Shown here: one piece after another, positions 52,895-61,130 of the stretch
Position numbering within the stretch: the stretch's first letter is position 1
Layout: the number at the start of each line of letters is the position of its first letter
Origin: JADGNF01 sp964582085
Lineage (GTDB): Archaea; Thermoproteota; Bathyarchaeia; Bathyarchaeales; Bathycorpusculaceae
Direction: 5' to 3'
Length of the DNA: 64,000 nucleotides
NCBI GenBank assembly: GCA_964582085.1
Contig: CAZOPV010000016.1
Location: forward strand, 1-64,000
Position numbers and translations under genes: made by a program
The notes under the pieces: model-generated
Told to the model about the DNA's origin: nothing
The model's database searches: none
What the model saw: the letters and a program-made list of their open reading frames with translations, nothing else

Positions 52895-53253
52895 AAGGCA
52901 CAGACAACTTCAGAGAACTGCTAGGCATCCAAGTCGTCGAAGTCAAAGACGGCTACTCCAAAATGACCCTGAGAATTAACAAGCAACACCTAAACTTTGT
53001 GGGTGTTACCCATGGTGGCGTAGTTTTCTCGCTGGCAGATTGTGCTTTTGCAGAGGCAGCAAACTGGGGTGACAAAGTGGCAGTTGCAGTGCAAGTTAGC
53101 ATAAACTTTCTTAAGCCCACTGTTGAGGGGGATGTATTGACAGCTGAGGCGGTGAGATTGTCCGAGGGGAGAACTTTTGGACTATATAACATTATTATCC
53201 GCAAGGAAGAAAAAATAGTTGCAGTTTTCACCGGCTTAGCCTATAAACAATAA
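52891..53253 (+). CDS. PaaI-type hotdog thioesterase
   Basis: 120 residues of the hotdog fold. It has HLNFVGVTHGGVVFSLADCAF (the active-site helix region) and VSINFLKPTVEGDVLTAEA. PaaI-type enzymes hydrolyse aryl- or acyl-CoA thioesters. As the last gene of the operon, overlapping livM by four bases, it could release acids from the CoA esters made by IorAB or PaaK, or discard dead-end CoA esters. Confidence 0.85.
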   Translation: MKGTDNFRELLGIQVVEVKDGYSKMTLRINKQHLNFVGVTHGGVVFSLADCAFAEAANWGDKVAVAVQVSINFLKPTVEGDVLTAEAVRLSEGRTFGLYNIIIRKEEKIVAVFTGLAYKQ

Positions 53254-53356
53254 TCTAAGTTTAAAGTTTGTTTTTGAACAACAAATGTTTATTAGCGTAC
53301 TTTCCACTACTCAATTTACAATAGAGCCACGTGGGCATAGGAGTACTTTAAAATCA

Positions 53357-53683
53357 ATGAGCTTCGCCGCCAGACAAATAGCGAGACAACGTATTGATAT
53401 TCTCTTTCAGCAAGCGGTGGGTTTACGCAAATCTAACCCTGCGATTGCTCAGCGTTATATTATAACTGCTAGAAAAATAGCTATGGCTACAAGAATACGT
53501 TTACCAGCGAACTATAAGCGTAGAATCTGCAAGAATTGTCATGAGATACTAGTTCACGGTCAAAATTGCCGTGTAAGAGTAAAGCCAAAGCGGGAGAAAC
53601 ATGTTGTGGTGACCTGTTTGAGTTGCGGTGCTAGAACACGTTATGTTGTGAAGCCAAAAAGGGGGAAAATTAAAATTGATTAA
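53357..53683 (+). CDS. rnp4: Ribonuclease P protein component 4 (Rpp21/Rpr2)
   Basis: 108 residues from ATG 53357; the frame is open to 53285 but the upstream part does not look like the family. It has an N-terminal helical part (SFAARQIARQRIDILFQQA) and a zinc ribbon with CKNCHEIL, a Cys in NCRVRVKPKREK, and CLSCGARTR. It is a protein subunit of archaeal RNase P, which matures tRNA 5' ends. The stop overlaps the start of the next gene. Confidence 0.87.
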   Translation: MSFAARQIARQRIDILFQQAVGLRKSNPAIAQRYIITARKIAMATRIRLPANYKRRICKNCHEILVHGQNCRVRVKPKREKHVVVTCLSCGARTRYVVKPKRGKIKID

Positions 53684-53972
53684 AATAACAACAAAAATGA
53701 AGCGGCATGTACGACATGTGCTGAAAGAGGAAAAACCAACAATCTGGGTTGGTAAAGAAGGGTTAACACCGCAGGTTTTGACTGAAGTTGGAAAGCAACT
53801 GCAAAAAGCCAAGATGGTGAAAATTAGAATTCTCCCCAGTGCTCTACAGGGGAGCACTGCAAAAGCCATAGGTGAAAAAACTGCGGCGGAAACGGGGGCA
53901 GCTTTAGTGGAAGTTCGCGGGCACGTTTTCATAATTTACAGGCGACGCAAAATACAGTCTTCTCCATCTTAA
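53676..53972 (+). CDS. YhbY/CRM-domain RNA-binding protein
   Basis: 98 residues. It has the CRM layout KEEKPTIWVGKEGLTPQVLTEV, with the IWVGK-GLT core, and a late VEVRGHVFIIYRR strand. Such proteins bind rRNA precursors or the ribosome. TTG 53676 overlaps the rnp4 stop; an ATG at 53697 (MKRHVRHVL) is the alternative start and would still keep the domain. It sits between RNase P and ribosomal genes, which suggests an RNA-processing role. Confidence 0.82.
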   Translation: MIKITTKMKRHVRHVLKEEKPTIWVGKEGLTPQVLTEVGKQLQKAKMVKIRILPSALQGSTAKAIGEKTAAETGAALVEVRGHVFIIYRRRKIQSSPS

Positions 53973-54154
53973 CAGTTACTTATTTTCCCTAATAATTATA
54001 GCGCATGATGAATCGTGTGACATTTGAAAATCTGTCTATTCATGTAACGGCAAAAGCCTTGGTGCTTCAGAATAGAAAAAATTATGTGCCCGGAGAATAT
54101 TTATATTGGGCTTCATTGTCTTACTGCAAGGAATAGCTGAAAAGGGATATAATC
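53973..54154 (+). promoter_or_regulatory. Promoter region of the eS19 operon
   Basis: A TATA box ATATTTATATTG lies at about 54097-54108. AAAAGGGA (54139-54146) is the RBS for the TTG at 54155. The earlier part of this 182-base gap holds no gene. Confidence 0.45.
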
Positions 54155-54622
54155 TTGACGACTCCTCACGATGTTCCAGTATCGAAGTTCATCGAAAAAC
54201 TGTCTAAGTACTTAAAAGAAAACGTCGAGGAAGTACACCCACCAGCGTGGGCAGCATTTGCTAAAACAGGTAGCCACGTGGAAAAGCAACCCCAAAACGC
54301 TGACTGGTGGTACACTAGAGGTGCTTCTTTACTGCGAAAAATTTATGTTTACGGTCCTATAGGCTTGGAAAAACTCCGTTCGGAATACGGTGGACGAAAA
54401 GGTTTTAACGTGAAACCCAATCATGCAGCTAAAGCAGGCGGAAGCAACATCAGGAAACTTTTGCAGCAACTTGAGACTGCAGGGTTAATTCAGACAATTA
54501 GGCCTACGGGGAGACGTATGACTCCCAAAGGTCGCAAACTTCTTCAAGAGGTAAGTGAAACCTTACATAAAGAACTGATTAAAACAATTCCTGAACTTAA
54601 GAAGTATCAAGGCGAACAGTAA
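54155..54622 (+). CDS. rps19e: Small subunit ribosomal protein eS19
   Basis: 155 residues. It starts with TTG 54155 after AAAAGGGA. Family signs are HPPAWAAFAKTGSHVEKQP, DWWYTRGASLLRKIYVYGP, GLEKLRSEYGGRK and a C-terminal GRRMTPKGRKLL. It is a winged-helix component of the small subunit, restricted to archaea and eukaryotes. Its stop overlaps the next ATG (TAATG). Confidence 0.95.
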   Translation: MTTPHDVPVSKFIEKLSKYLKENVEEVHPPAWAAFAKTGSHVEKQPQNADWWYTRGASLLRKIYVYGPIGLEKLRSEYGGRKGFNVKPNHAAKAGGSNIRKLLQQLETAGLIQTIRPTGRRMTPKGRKLLQEVSETLHKELIKTIPELKKYQGEQ

Positions 54623-54951
54623 TGTCCGATGAAGAGTTGGACTCAATTCGCAAGAGGAAACTTGCAGCTTTACAGCAGCGTGCCTCAGATGAGCAGAGGC
54701 AAATGCAAGTTGAGCAGCAAATGGAAGCTCAAAAGCAAGCGTTGCTGAAGCAGATACTTTCCCCCGAAGCTCGACAAAGGCTAACAAATTTGAAGTTGAT
54801 CAAGCCTGAATTTACCGACCAGTTAGAGCTTCAGCTAATACAGTTGGCGCAATTGGGTAAAATTCCCATTCCTTTGTCGGATGCGCAACTGAAACAGATA
54901 TTAATTCAGCTTCAATCTCGGAAGAGAGAAACAAAAATAACAAGGATATGA
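54622..54951 (+). CDS. PDCD5-family DNA-binding protein
   Basis: 109 residues. A charged N-terminal helix (EELDSIRKRKLAALQQRASD) and a Gln-rich helix lead into the conserved core ILSPEARQRLTNLKLIKPEF and VELQLIQLAQ-like sequence (LELQLIQLAQLGKI). Archaeal members bind DNA or act near the ribosome, and they are routinely linked to rps19e and rpl39e, as here. Its TGA ends six bases before the eL39 start. Confidence 0.9.
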   Translation: MSDEELDSIRKRKLAALQQRASDEQRQMQVEQQMEAQKQALLKQILSPEARQRLTNLKLIKPEFTDQLELQLIQLAQLGKIPIPLSDAQLKQILIQLQSRKRETKITRI

Positions 54952-54956
54952 AATGT

Positions 54957-55115
54957 ATGGCGCGAGTTAAACCAGCAGCCAAAAAACGTCGATTAGCTAA
55001 AGCAGGAAAAGAGACAGAGTCTGTCCCTACATGGGTAATTGCAAGAACAGACGGCAAAGTTAGGACGAACCCTAAACGCCGAAGAAACTGGCGAACTAGA
55101 AAAATAAAACCATAG
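54957..55115 (+). CDS. rpl39e: Large subunit ribosomal protein eL39
   Basis: A small basic protein of 52 residues, starting MARVKPAAKKRRLAKAGK and ending NPKRRRNWRTRKIKP. The VPTWVIARTDGKVRTNPKRR stretch is the eL39 hallmark; it lines the nascent-chain exit tunnel. ATG 54957 begins six bases after the PDCD5 gene, and an ATG at 54953 is out of frame. The eL31 gene follows 11 bases downstream. Confidence 0.95.
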   Translation: MARVKPAAKKRRLAKAGKETESVPTWVIARTDGKVRTNPKRRRNWRTRKIKP

Positions 55116-55126
55116 GAGAATAGGTT

Positions 55127-55615
55127 ATGGAAACTCAAGCTAAAGAAGAACAACTCCAAAAAGGAGATGTAGCAGAAGCAACCTCTGTTACTGAGAACGA
55201 GCAGAGTCTTTTAGAAACAGCGGAGAAAGAAGTCGAAGTTGAAGAAATAGCAAAAACTGCAACAGAGGGCGCTGAAGAAAAAAGTGAAACCAAAACTCGC
55301 AAGAAAAAGGATAAAGAAGAAGACATAGTGGAAGAGAAAACATATACAATCCCACTTGCCAAAGCTCTGATCATGCCTCCACGCAAGCGTGCCCCCCGCG
55401 CTATCCGTATGATTAAAGCCTATATACGAAAACATATGAAGGTGCCTCTTCGTGCTGAAGAAGATGATGAAGAAGCTCCAAAAATCACATTAACCAGCCA
55501 GCTAAATGAGCGAATCTGGGGTAGAGGTATCGAGAAACCTCCGCGGAAAATTAGGGTGCGTGCTACTAAAGACAAAGACGGCAACGTCACTGTTCATTTA
55601 GCCGAAGCAGCATAA
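55127..55615 (+). CDS. rpl31e: Large subunit ribosomal protein eL31 with acidic N-terminal extension
   Basis: 162 residues, about twice the usual archaeal length. The eL31 core occupies about residues 71-162 (KTYTIPLAKALIMPPRKRAP, then RMIKAYIRKHMKV and NERIWGRGIEKPPRKIRVR). The first 70 residues are a low-complexity, strongly acidic Glu/Lys/Thr tail ending in a basic KTRKKKDK patch. The ATG start follows GGAGAATAGG, so the extension is probably translated. It is the last gene before the insertion that separates it from aIF6. Confidence 0.92.
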   Translation: METQAKEEQLQKGDVAEATSVTENEQSLLETAEKEVEVEEIAKTATEGAEEKSETKTRKKKDKEEDIVEEKTYTIPLAKALIMPPRKRAPRAIRMIKAYIRKHMKVPLRAEEDDEEAPKITLTSQLNERIWGRGIEKPPRKIRVRATKDKDGNVTVHLAEAA

Positions 55616-55759
55616 ATGCCTATCAACCATTTTTTACTATAATTGTGTGTCTCGCTTTACCACAACGGTTTGGATATTTACTATTTTTTCCCTCTATATC
55701 TATTTAGCTTAATAACCGATCAATTAATCTGATGTGCTCTTTAAGAAATCTTTCTTATT
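55616..55759. other. Spacer between eL31 and the insertion sequence
   Basis: AT-rich, with several T runs (ATTTTTTAC, ATTTTTTCCC) that probably end the ribosomal transcript. Its last five bases, TTATT (55755-55759), form the left copy of the target duplication. Confidence 0.5.
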
Positions 55760-55781
55760 CAGTAGATGGAAATGTGCTTTT
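55760..55781 (+). repeat. Left terminal inverted repeat of the insertion sequence
   Basis: It begins CAGTAGATGGAAATGT and ends in TTTT. It pairs with 57184-57205, differing at two of 22 positions (GC here, AG in the reverse of the right end). Confidence 0.85.
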
Positions 55782-55782
55782 T

Positions 55783-55810
55783 ACCGTTGATATTATACCG
55801 TTGATATTAT
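55783..55810 (+). repeat. Perfect 14-base tandem duplication
   Basis: ACCGTTGATATTAT occurs twice in direct succession, between the left end of the insertion sequence and the transposase GTG start at 55817. It may be a replication slip or part of a transposase control region. Confidence 0.7.
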
Positions 55811-55816
55811 TATTTA

Positions 55817-57007
55817 GTGGCGTCTTTGAGGCATCGTCCTGAGACTGCAAGGTCCATAGTACGTCAACATAAGGTTTCAGCGAAAGTGTTTAAGTTCACA
55901 GCCAACCTCCTTAATGAGCACCTCAAATTCCCAGCAGCAAAAAACCGCCTCTACAACAGCAGCGACATTAACCAATGCCTCATTCAACTGTCACTTTCCG
56001 AAGGCTACGCAGAGAGCGGGCTGGCGGATCTCTCAGAAAAATGCAGCCGCAAAAACAGGGTTCCAACAGGAAGAACCTTCCGAGCAAGAATAGAACGCCT
56101 AGAAGAAACGTAAATCCAACAAGCGCTAACTGAGTCAAACGACCACGTTCTGCAAGTTGTCAAGGGCTATGGCGCCTTCAGACGTAAAGCAGTGGTTGCC
56201 ATAGACTACACGCGAGACCTCTTCTACGGCGACCCAAACGCAAAGAACGTTGTAGGCGGCAAACAGGAGAAAGGAACCACGTGGAGCTACTCCTACGCAA
56301 GCATCGACGTCGTTGAAGCCGGAAGACGACTGACGCTTTATACGATGACCGTGAACCAGTTCACTGAGAAAGCGCAAGCAGTGGAGAAGCTAATCAATGA
56401 AGCGAAAGCACGCGGCGTACACATTGGCATTGTGCTGCTTGACCGAGCCTTCTTCACCGTAGACGTCATCACGACGCTGCTAAGGCTAGGAGTCCACTTC
56501 ATCATACCTGCCGTCAAGAACGACAAAGTCAAAGAAGCAATGCAAAACTACGGCAAGAAAGAGCCAGTAAAACGTTTCACTTTAGGCGATCGCAAGAAAA
56601 GTGTCTGCTTCAACCTTGCAATTTATCCGAGGACTAAGAAGCAGTTGCCTAAAAAGAAGAAGCTTAACGTCTATGATCTCTACTACGGGTTCGCCACTAA
56701 TTTTCCGAGGTCTTTGGCAACTGAGCTTCCAGTGTTTATTCCTTCTGAGTACAGGCGCAGGTGAGGTATAGAGACGGGCTTTAGGGTTTAGGATAATGTT
56801 CAGGCTAAGACTACAAGCATACAATACGTGGTGAGGCTGCTGTACCATTCGGCTTCTGTGCTTCTCTATAATGTTTGGAACTACGCTAACTTGCTGCTCT
56901 TCAGAGCCATCAAGAAGCCTTTTGAGAAACCACGGTTGAAGCTGACCAGGTTGGCTGTGCACTTTGAAGGCTTCATAATTGGCGGGTTAGGGCCACCTCG
57001 ACACTGA
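55817..57007 (+). pseudogene. Transposase with three in-frame stop codons
   Basis: A single frame runs from GTG 55817 to TGA 57005-57007 and would give a DDE transposase of about 396 residues. It is broken by TAA (56111-56113), TGA (56762-56764) and TAG (56789-56791). Reading through them, the protein has DDE-type parts: VVAIDYTRDLFYGDP (first Asp), IVLLDRAFFTVDV (second Asp) and EYRRR-stop-GIETGFRV (the Glu region, where Trp is expected at the stop). No frameshift is seen. Each stop can come from one C:G to T:A change (CAA, TGG, CAG), so decay looks recent and transition-biased. It cannot move itself now. Confidence 0.8.
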
Positions 57008-57183
57008 GCATTCTAAGATGCAACTGCGAGGAACATGGATCGCGTAGATTAAACCCTAAACTCCGCCATTCCATACTGTTAGGATGCTTCAAAATATAAA
57101 ACTGTGCAGTTTAGCATGATTCTCTGAGAAGCCGCTTTAAGGTTCAAGCAAGGCTCAGAACCTAAGCGAAAGTTTCATGCAAC

Positions 57184-57205
57184 AAAACTACATTTCCATC
57201 TACTG
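57184..57205 (-). repeat. Right terminal inverted repeat of the insertion sequence
   Basis: Reverse complement begins CAGTAGATGGAAATGT. It is followed directly by the second TTATT copy (57206-57210). Between the transposase end and this repeat (57008-57183) I see no other gene. Confidence 0.85.
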
Positions 57206-57216
57206 TTATTTTCAAT

Positions 57217-57226
57217 AATTATAAAA
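57217..57226 (+). promoter_or_regulatory. TATA box of the CARDB surface-protein gene
   Basis: AATTATAAAA lies about 28 bases before ATG 57251, a leaderless arrangement. It starts only seven bases outside the insertion sequence's target duplication, so the element landed just short of this promoter. Confidence 0.5.
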
Positions 57227-57250
57227 GCAACAGAATGCTATAAAATTTAT

Positions 57251-60145
57251 ATGCACTCCAAATTTGCCCTCACTAAATTGAAAGCTATCCTCATAATTGA
57301 TGTAGTTATTGTTGCTTTAGCCGCATCAGCCTACCTGTATGTTGATGCGCTTCCAGGCGTATCGCTTTCAACTGACCAAATCCAGTTTGTGGATTTGCAG
57401 GTTGTTCCAAGCAGGGTTATGCTTGGTCAAACTGTTGTGGTTTCAGTTAACGCTACCAGCAAGATAAGCGAAAAAAGTGTCTACAACGCTGAACTTTTTC
57501 TTGACGGCGTATTACACCAGACAAGCGTCATCAGTTTTGCTGGGGTTGAAACCAAGACAATAACATTTACAATTTCCCAAGCAACTGAAGGAACTCATGT
57601 CGTAAAGATAGGCACTTTGGAGGGCAGTTTCACTGTTCTTAATATGTTTGAGTTATCAGATGTGGCAGTCAACCGCACCGAAGCTAGTGTAGGTGAAGCC
57701 ATAGGAATAACAGTTAGAATTACTAACAGAGGGCAAGAAAGCGGTGCCTATTCAATAACACTGGAAATCAATGGTGCCCCCTTCCAAACCAAGATGGGCC
57801 AGCTTGAAGCTGGTGCTAGTACAAACGTTTTGTTTGAAGTTGTTGAGCAAACCGAGGGAACTTATCTATTCAACATAGGCAGTTTAAGTGGCTCCTTTAA
57901 GGTTGTTTCTGCTGCTCTGCCACCTAAACCTGCGGAGTTTAAAGTTGACAACCTTTCAGTTGATCCTGAAGTAGCTGAAATAGGTTCACCCATTGACATA
58001 ACCGCCAAAGTAACTAACGTTGGCGAACTTAGCGGTACATATACTGCTGAATTAACCCTGAACGGTGAAACAAAAGGAACAAAAACCCTTCAGCTTAGAG
58101 GTGGCGAAACAGTAGAAGTAGCTTTTACTTTAACTCAAAATGCAAAAGGCACATATACAATTAAAATTGGCGATGCAACCGCTACCCTTAAAGTGCAAGA
58201 CCCATCCAAAATTCAACTTGTAAACATGATTGTTAAACCCTATGAGGTTTGGGCTGGTGAAACAGTTACCGTTATAGTCCGAGGAAACAATACTGGCGAC
58301 GATAGCAGCATTTCGTTGAAACTAAAAGTTGATGGAGAAACTGTTCAAACTAAGGTACTTACGTTGGCTGCAGGTGAAGTGGGTACCGTGGAATTTACCT
58401 TTACAGCGCCTCCACTTGAAGGTGGTGATTCACAAATGCACAGTGTCACCGTTAATAGCTTGTCAGGAGGCATCTTAGTGGTCAAAACAGGTTACCATAC
58501 CCTCTCTGTTTCCATATCACCTTACGGAAACGCAGATTTCAACTTGACTTTGCCAAATGGGCAAGTTGAAAAACATAAAACTTTCTGGTCTGCTCTTTTG
58601 CCTGAAGGCATATATACAGTCACAATGCCATCCACTGACCCTGAAGGGGTGGCTGTGTGGATTGGTTGGGATGACAACAGCACTAATCTCTCTAGAACAA
58701 TCAACTTGACAACCAAGACTTCTATTACTGCTAATTATAACCCTGGTTCGTCTTGTCCTTCCGTATACTTCTGGAATGGTGCTGAATATGTTTATGTTGC
58801 CGACATATCCAACGATGGCTGGTTAGGGTACATAGGATACATGACTGAAAATGGTTCTATTGTAAATTTGGGAGGTAACCCTTGGGATCATGCTAAACTT
58901 GACAGGATCCACTTACAGCCAATTTTGATCGGTAACAATAGCTATTATTCTTTGAAGTTGCTTCAGCAGTGGAATGAACTGTTCTATCTCGATGCGGCTT
59001 ACATGGTGGTGGTTGATCACCCAGCAGACACAGATGTCTACGCAACTTTGATGAGCTACCTCAACCCAGCATTTAATGACCAAATTTACACAGTGAACAA
59101 AAACAACATTAAAACCCCTGTTTCAGCTGTAAATGAAAAAGGGCAAAACGTCTTACCTTACATAACACAATTGGACAAGGTTTTCACGCCAGGCATTAAC
59201 GGTTTACTTAGTCCCTCTTGGAATAACATTAGTTGGAATCAGTTGACTTTGAACTTGGGCGATTTATCCAATGCATCTAAAATCAAACTTATAATTAACG
59301 GCATGGTGGACTGGGGTCTGGCGGATATGTACTACAACTGGATTGCGCAGTTTAAGGCAGCAGCCGCCCAAGGAATACTGCCAAACGGTACACAAATCAC
59401 TCCTGCCCCCTACATAGAAGTTCAAGATTCAACAGGAAATTGGATACGTGTTTCTGACAGTATCAAGCTACCTCTTCCTGCCGACTATGTTGCTCGAACC
59501 TACATAGTTGACATAACAGGAATTTTCCCCGAAAACGTTACCGAATACAAAATCCGAATTAGCAACTTCTGGAATGTAACCTTTGATTACATAGGAATCG
59601 ACACTTCCCCACAACAACCAATTACTGTTCAGCACCTATCTCTTTCTTCTGCTAACCTTGCTCAAGCATTTACTAGTCCATCGCTTGCTTCAGGGAACTT
59701 TACAAGATATGGTGATGTTACGCCCTTGTTGCTTGTTGCTGATGACATGTTTGTAATTGGCAGGCAAGGCGATGAAGTTTACCTACTATTTCCTGCAGAT
59801 TGTCTTCTACCTTTAGCTGAAGGTATGGAGCGTGACTACTTTATGTTCGCCGCATGCTGGTTTAAGGATCCCCCAAACAACTGGGGTTATGGCTTTGACT
59901 TCACCGTGGAGCCTTTACCATTCCGGGCAATGAGTGGCTTTCCTTATCCTCCATCTGAGAGTTATCCCCATGACGATGCACATCTAAGATACCTACGCGA
60001 ATGGAATACCCGCTTCGTAGAGGCACCTAGCCCCAAACCTCAACTGATTTTGTCACCCTTGATAGTGTGGATTGCAGCTGTGGTTACCGTGTTGTCTGTA
60101 ACTAATGTAGCCGTTCTGATGTACTTCAAAAAGCGTGTGAGATAG
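57251..60145 (+). CDS. Membrane-anchored CARDB-repeat surface protein
   Basis: 964 residues. An N-terminal hydrophobic helix (about 12-31) is followed by four related beta-domains of about 90 residues (about 35-130, 131-218, 222-318 and 319-417). Each has the CARDB pattern, for example SVGEAIGITVRITNRGQESG and EIGSPIDITAKVTNVGELSG. A large domain (about 500-905) begins CPSVYFWNGAEYVYVADI and contains LLQQWNELFYLDAAYMVVVD. One transmembrane helix and KKRVR end the protein. It is clearly outside the cell. The large domain's function is unknown to me. A NapH-like gene follows after 28 bases, so the two may work together. Confidence 0.8.
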   Translation: MHSKFALTKLKAILIIDVVIVALAASAYLYVDALPGVSLSTDQIQFVDLQVVPSRVMLGQTVVVSVNATSKISEKSVYNAELFLDGVLHQTSVISFAGVETKTITFTISQATEGTHVVKIGTLEGSFTVLNMFELSDVAVNRTEASVGEAIGITVRITNRGQESGAYSITLEINGAPFQTKMGQLEAGASTNVLFEVVEQTEGTYLFNIGSLSGSFKVVSAALPPKPAEFKVDNLSVDPEVAEIGSPIDITAKVTNVGELSGTYTAELTLNGETKGTKTLQLRGGETVEVAFTLTQNAKGTYTIKIGDATATLKVQDPSKIQLVNMIVKPYEVWAGETVTVIVRGNNTGDDSSISLKLKVDGETVQTKVLTLAAGEVGTVEFTFTAPPLEGGDSQMHSVTVNSLSGGILVVKTGYHTLSVSISPYGNADFNLTLPNGQVEKHKTFWSALLPEGIYTVTMPSTDPEGVAVWIGWDDNSTNLSRTINLTTKTSITANYNPGSSCPSVYFWNGAEYVYVADISNDGWLGYIGYMTENGSIVNLGGNPWDHAKLDRIHLQPILIGNNSYYSLKLLQQWNELFYLDAAYMVVVDHPADTDVYATLMSYLNPAFNDQIYTVNKNNIKTPVSAVNEKGQNVLPYITQLDKVFTPGINGLLSPSWNNISWNQLTLNLGDLSNASKIKLIINGMVDWGLADMYYNWIAQFKAAAAQGILPNGTQITPAPYIEVQDSTGNWIRVSDSIKLPLPADYVARTYIVDITGIFPENVTEYKIRISNFWNVTFDYIGIDTSPQQPITVQHLSLSSANLAQAFTSPSLASGNFTRYGDVTPLLLVADDMFVIGRQGDEVYLLFPADCLLPLAEGMERDYFMFAACWFKDPPNNWGYGFDFTVEPLPFRAMSGFPYPPSESYPHDDAHLRYLREWNTRFVEAPSPKPQLILSPLIVWIAAVVTVLSVTNVAVLMYFKKRVR

Positions 60146-60173
60146 AAACTTTAGATGGGGAGCTGAAGCTGCA

Positions 60174-61130
60174 GTGATTGTGACTGAACTGCTAAAAATT
60201 ACAGTGCTAGCTGGAGTAGCTCTGGCGGGAATACTTGTAGTTCTGATATGGAAGAAAAACTTATCCACAAGAGTAACTTACCTACGTTTTTGGGTTCAGA
60301 CAATATCATTGATCACGATTTTTTACATATATAGCGTACTTAATCAGCTTCTATTTTTGCTGCTTGCCATTTTTATTATGACTCTATTTGTGGGTAGATT
60401 TTTCTGCGGCTGGTTCTGCCCCTTTGGTTTTTACATGGATTTGATAACGCAAATCCGCATAGTCTTGAAGAGACGTTACCGAAAACTTCCAGTTAAACTT
60501 AATGGCGCCTTGAACCAACTTAGGTATGGACTTTTAGTTTTTTTCCTTTCGGCACCACTAATCTTTAGCTCCACAAGTACCTGGTTGTGGCCTTACGCTT
60601 TATCCCTCTGGGGTCCTTTTAGGCCCCTACTCGTTCTGTTGAGTCCATTGGAACCTTTGGTTATACCTTGGGAAAGTCCTTTAGTGATCAACAGCGTGAA
60701 CATTAGCTATCCGTATGCTTCAGACTTTGCGTTCTACTTGAGTGAAAATTTAGAGTTAATCGCAATTTTCAGCTTTATCATTTTAACAGTGGTTGCCTCA
60801 CTGTTTGTGCGGCGCTTTTGGTGTCGTTTCTGTCCCACAGGTATATCCCTTGCAGCTATAAATCGCTTCAAAAGTTTTAATTGGTTGCCCCCCGTTCACC
60901 TCTATAAAGTTGAAGAAAAATGCACTAAATGTGGCATTTGCGAGAGAGTTTGCCCTGTGCAGGTCACGGAGGTGTACGAGCAGAAGGGTGGAAAAATTGC
61001 CACTTCGATGTGTCTCACTTGCTTGCGGTGTGTTGAGATGTGCCCCTATGACGGCTGTCTAAAAGTGAACTTGGTGGGAAAAACTTTGTTTAAGTCGCGG
61101 AACTGGCTGGAACCAGCCAAAACCGAATAG
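60174..61130 (+). CDS. NapH-like membrane iron-sulfur protein
   Basis: 318 residues. It has five or six membrane helices and two CX2-3CP motifs at helix ends, GRFFCGWFCPFGFYMD and RRFWCRFCPTGI, as in NapH, MauN and related quinol- or thiol-linked proteins. The C-terminus has two ferredoxin motifs, CTKCGICERVCP and CLTCLRCVEMCP. It should pass electrons between the cytoplasm or membrane and an outer partner; the adjacent CARDB protein is the obvious candidate. The start is GTG 60174. It ends 96 bases before aIF6. Confidence 0.85.
   Translation: MIVTELLKITVLAGVALAGILVVLIWKKNLSTRVTYLRFWVQTISLITIFYIYSVLNQLLFLLLAIFIMTLFVGRFFCGWFCPFGFYMDLITQIRIVLKRRYRKLPVKLNGALNQLRYGLLVFFLSAPLIFSSTSTWLWPYALSLWGPFRPLLVLLSPLEPLVIPWESPLVINSVNISYPYASDFAFYLSENLELIAIFSFIILTVVASLFVRRFWCRFCPTGISLAAINRFKSFNWLPPVHLYKVEEKCTKCGICERVCPVQVTEVYEQKGGKIATSMCLTCLRCVEMCPYDGCLKVNLVGKTLFKSRNWLEPAKTE

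Larger units (their letters stand above)
55755..57210 (+). mobile_element. Insertion sequence, ISH3-like, with 5-bp target duplication
   Basis: The element spans 55760-57205 (1446 bases) and the coordinates given include the flanking direct repeats. Inverted ends match at 20 of 22 bases: CAGTAGATGGAAATGTGCTT at the left and, reversed, CAGTAGATGGAAATGTAGTT at the right. TTATT flanks both ends (55755-55759 and 57206-57210). Length, inverted ends, duplication size and transposase type fit the archaeal ISH3 family as I know it, though the family assignment is not certain. The duplication shows that the copy arrived by transposition and has not been rearranged since. Confidence 0.85.

Noticed and set aside
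53998..54045. ATGATGA near 54004 as a box C of a C/D small RNA
   Set aside because: No CTGA box D or D' lies at a fitting distance, so the match is most likely chance.
56111..56791. Stop-codon readthrough or a recoded amino acid in the transposase
   Set aside because: Three different stop codons occur in one frame, and neighbouring genes end normally at all three, so decay is far simpler than recoding.
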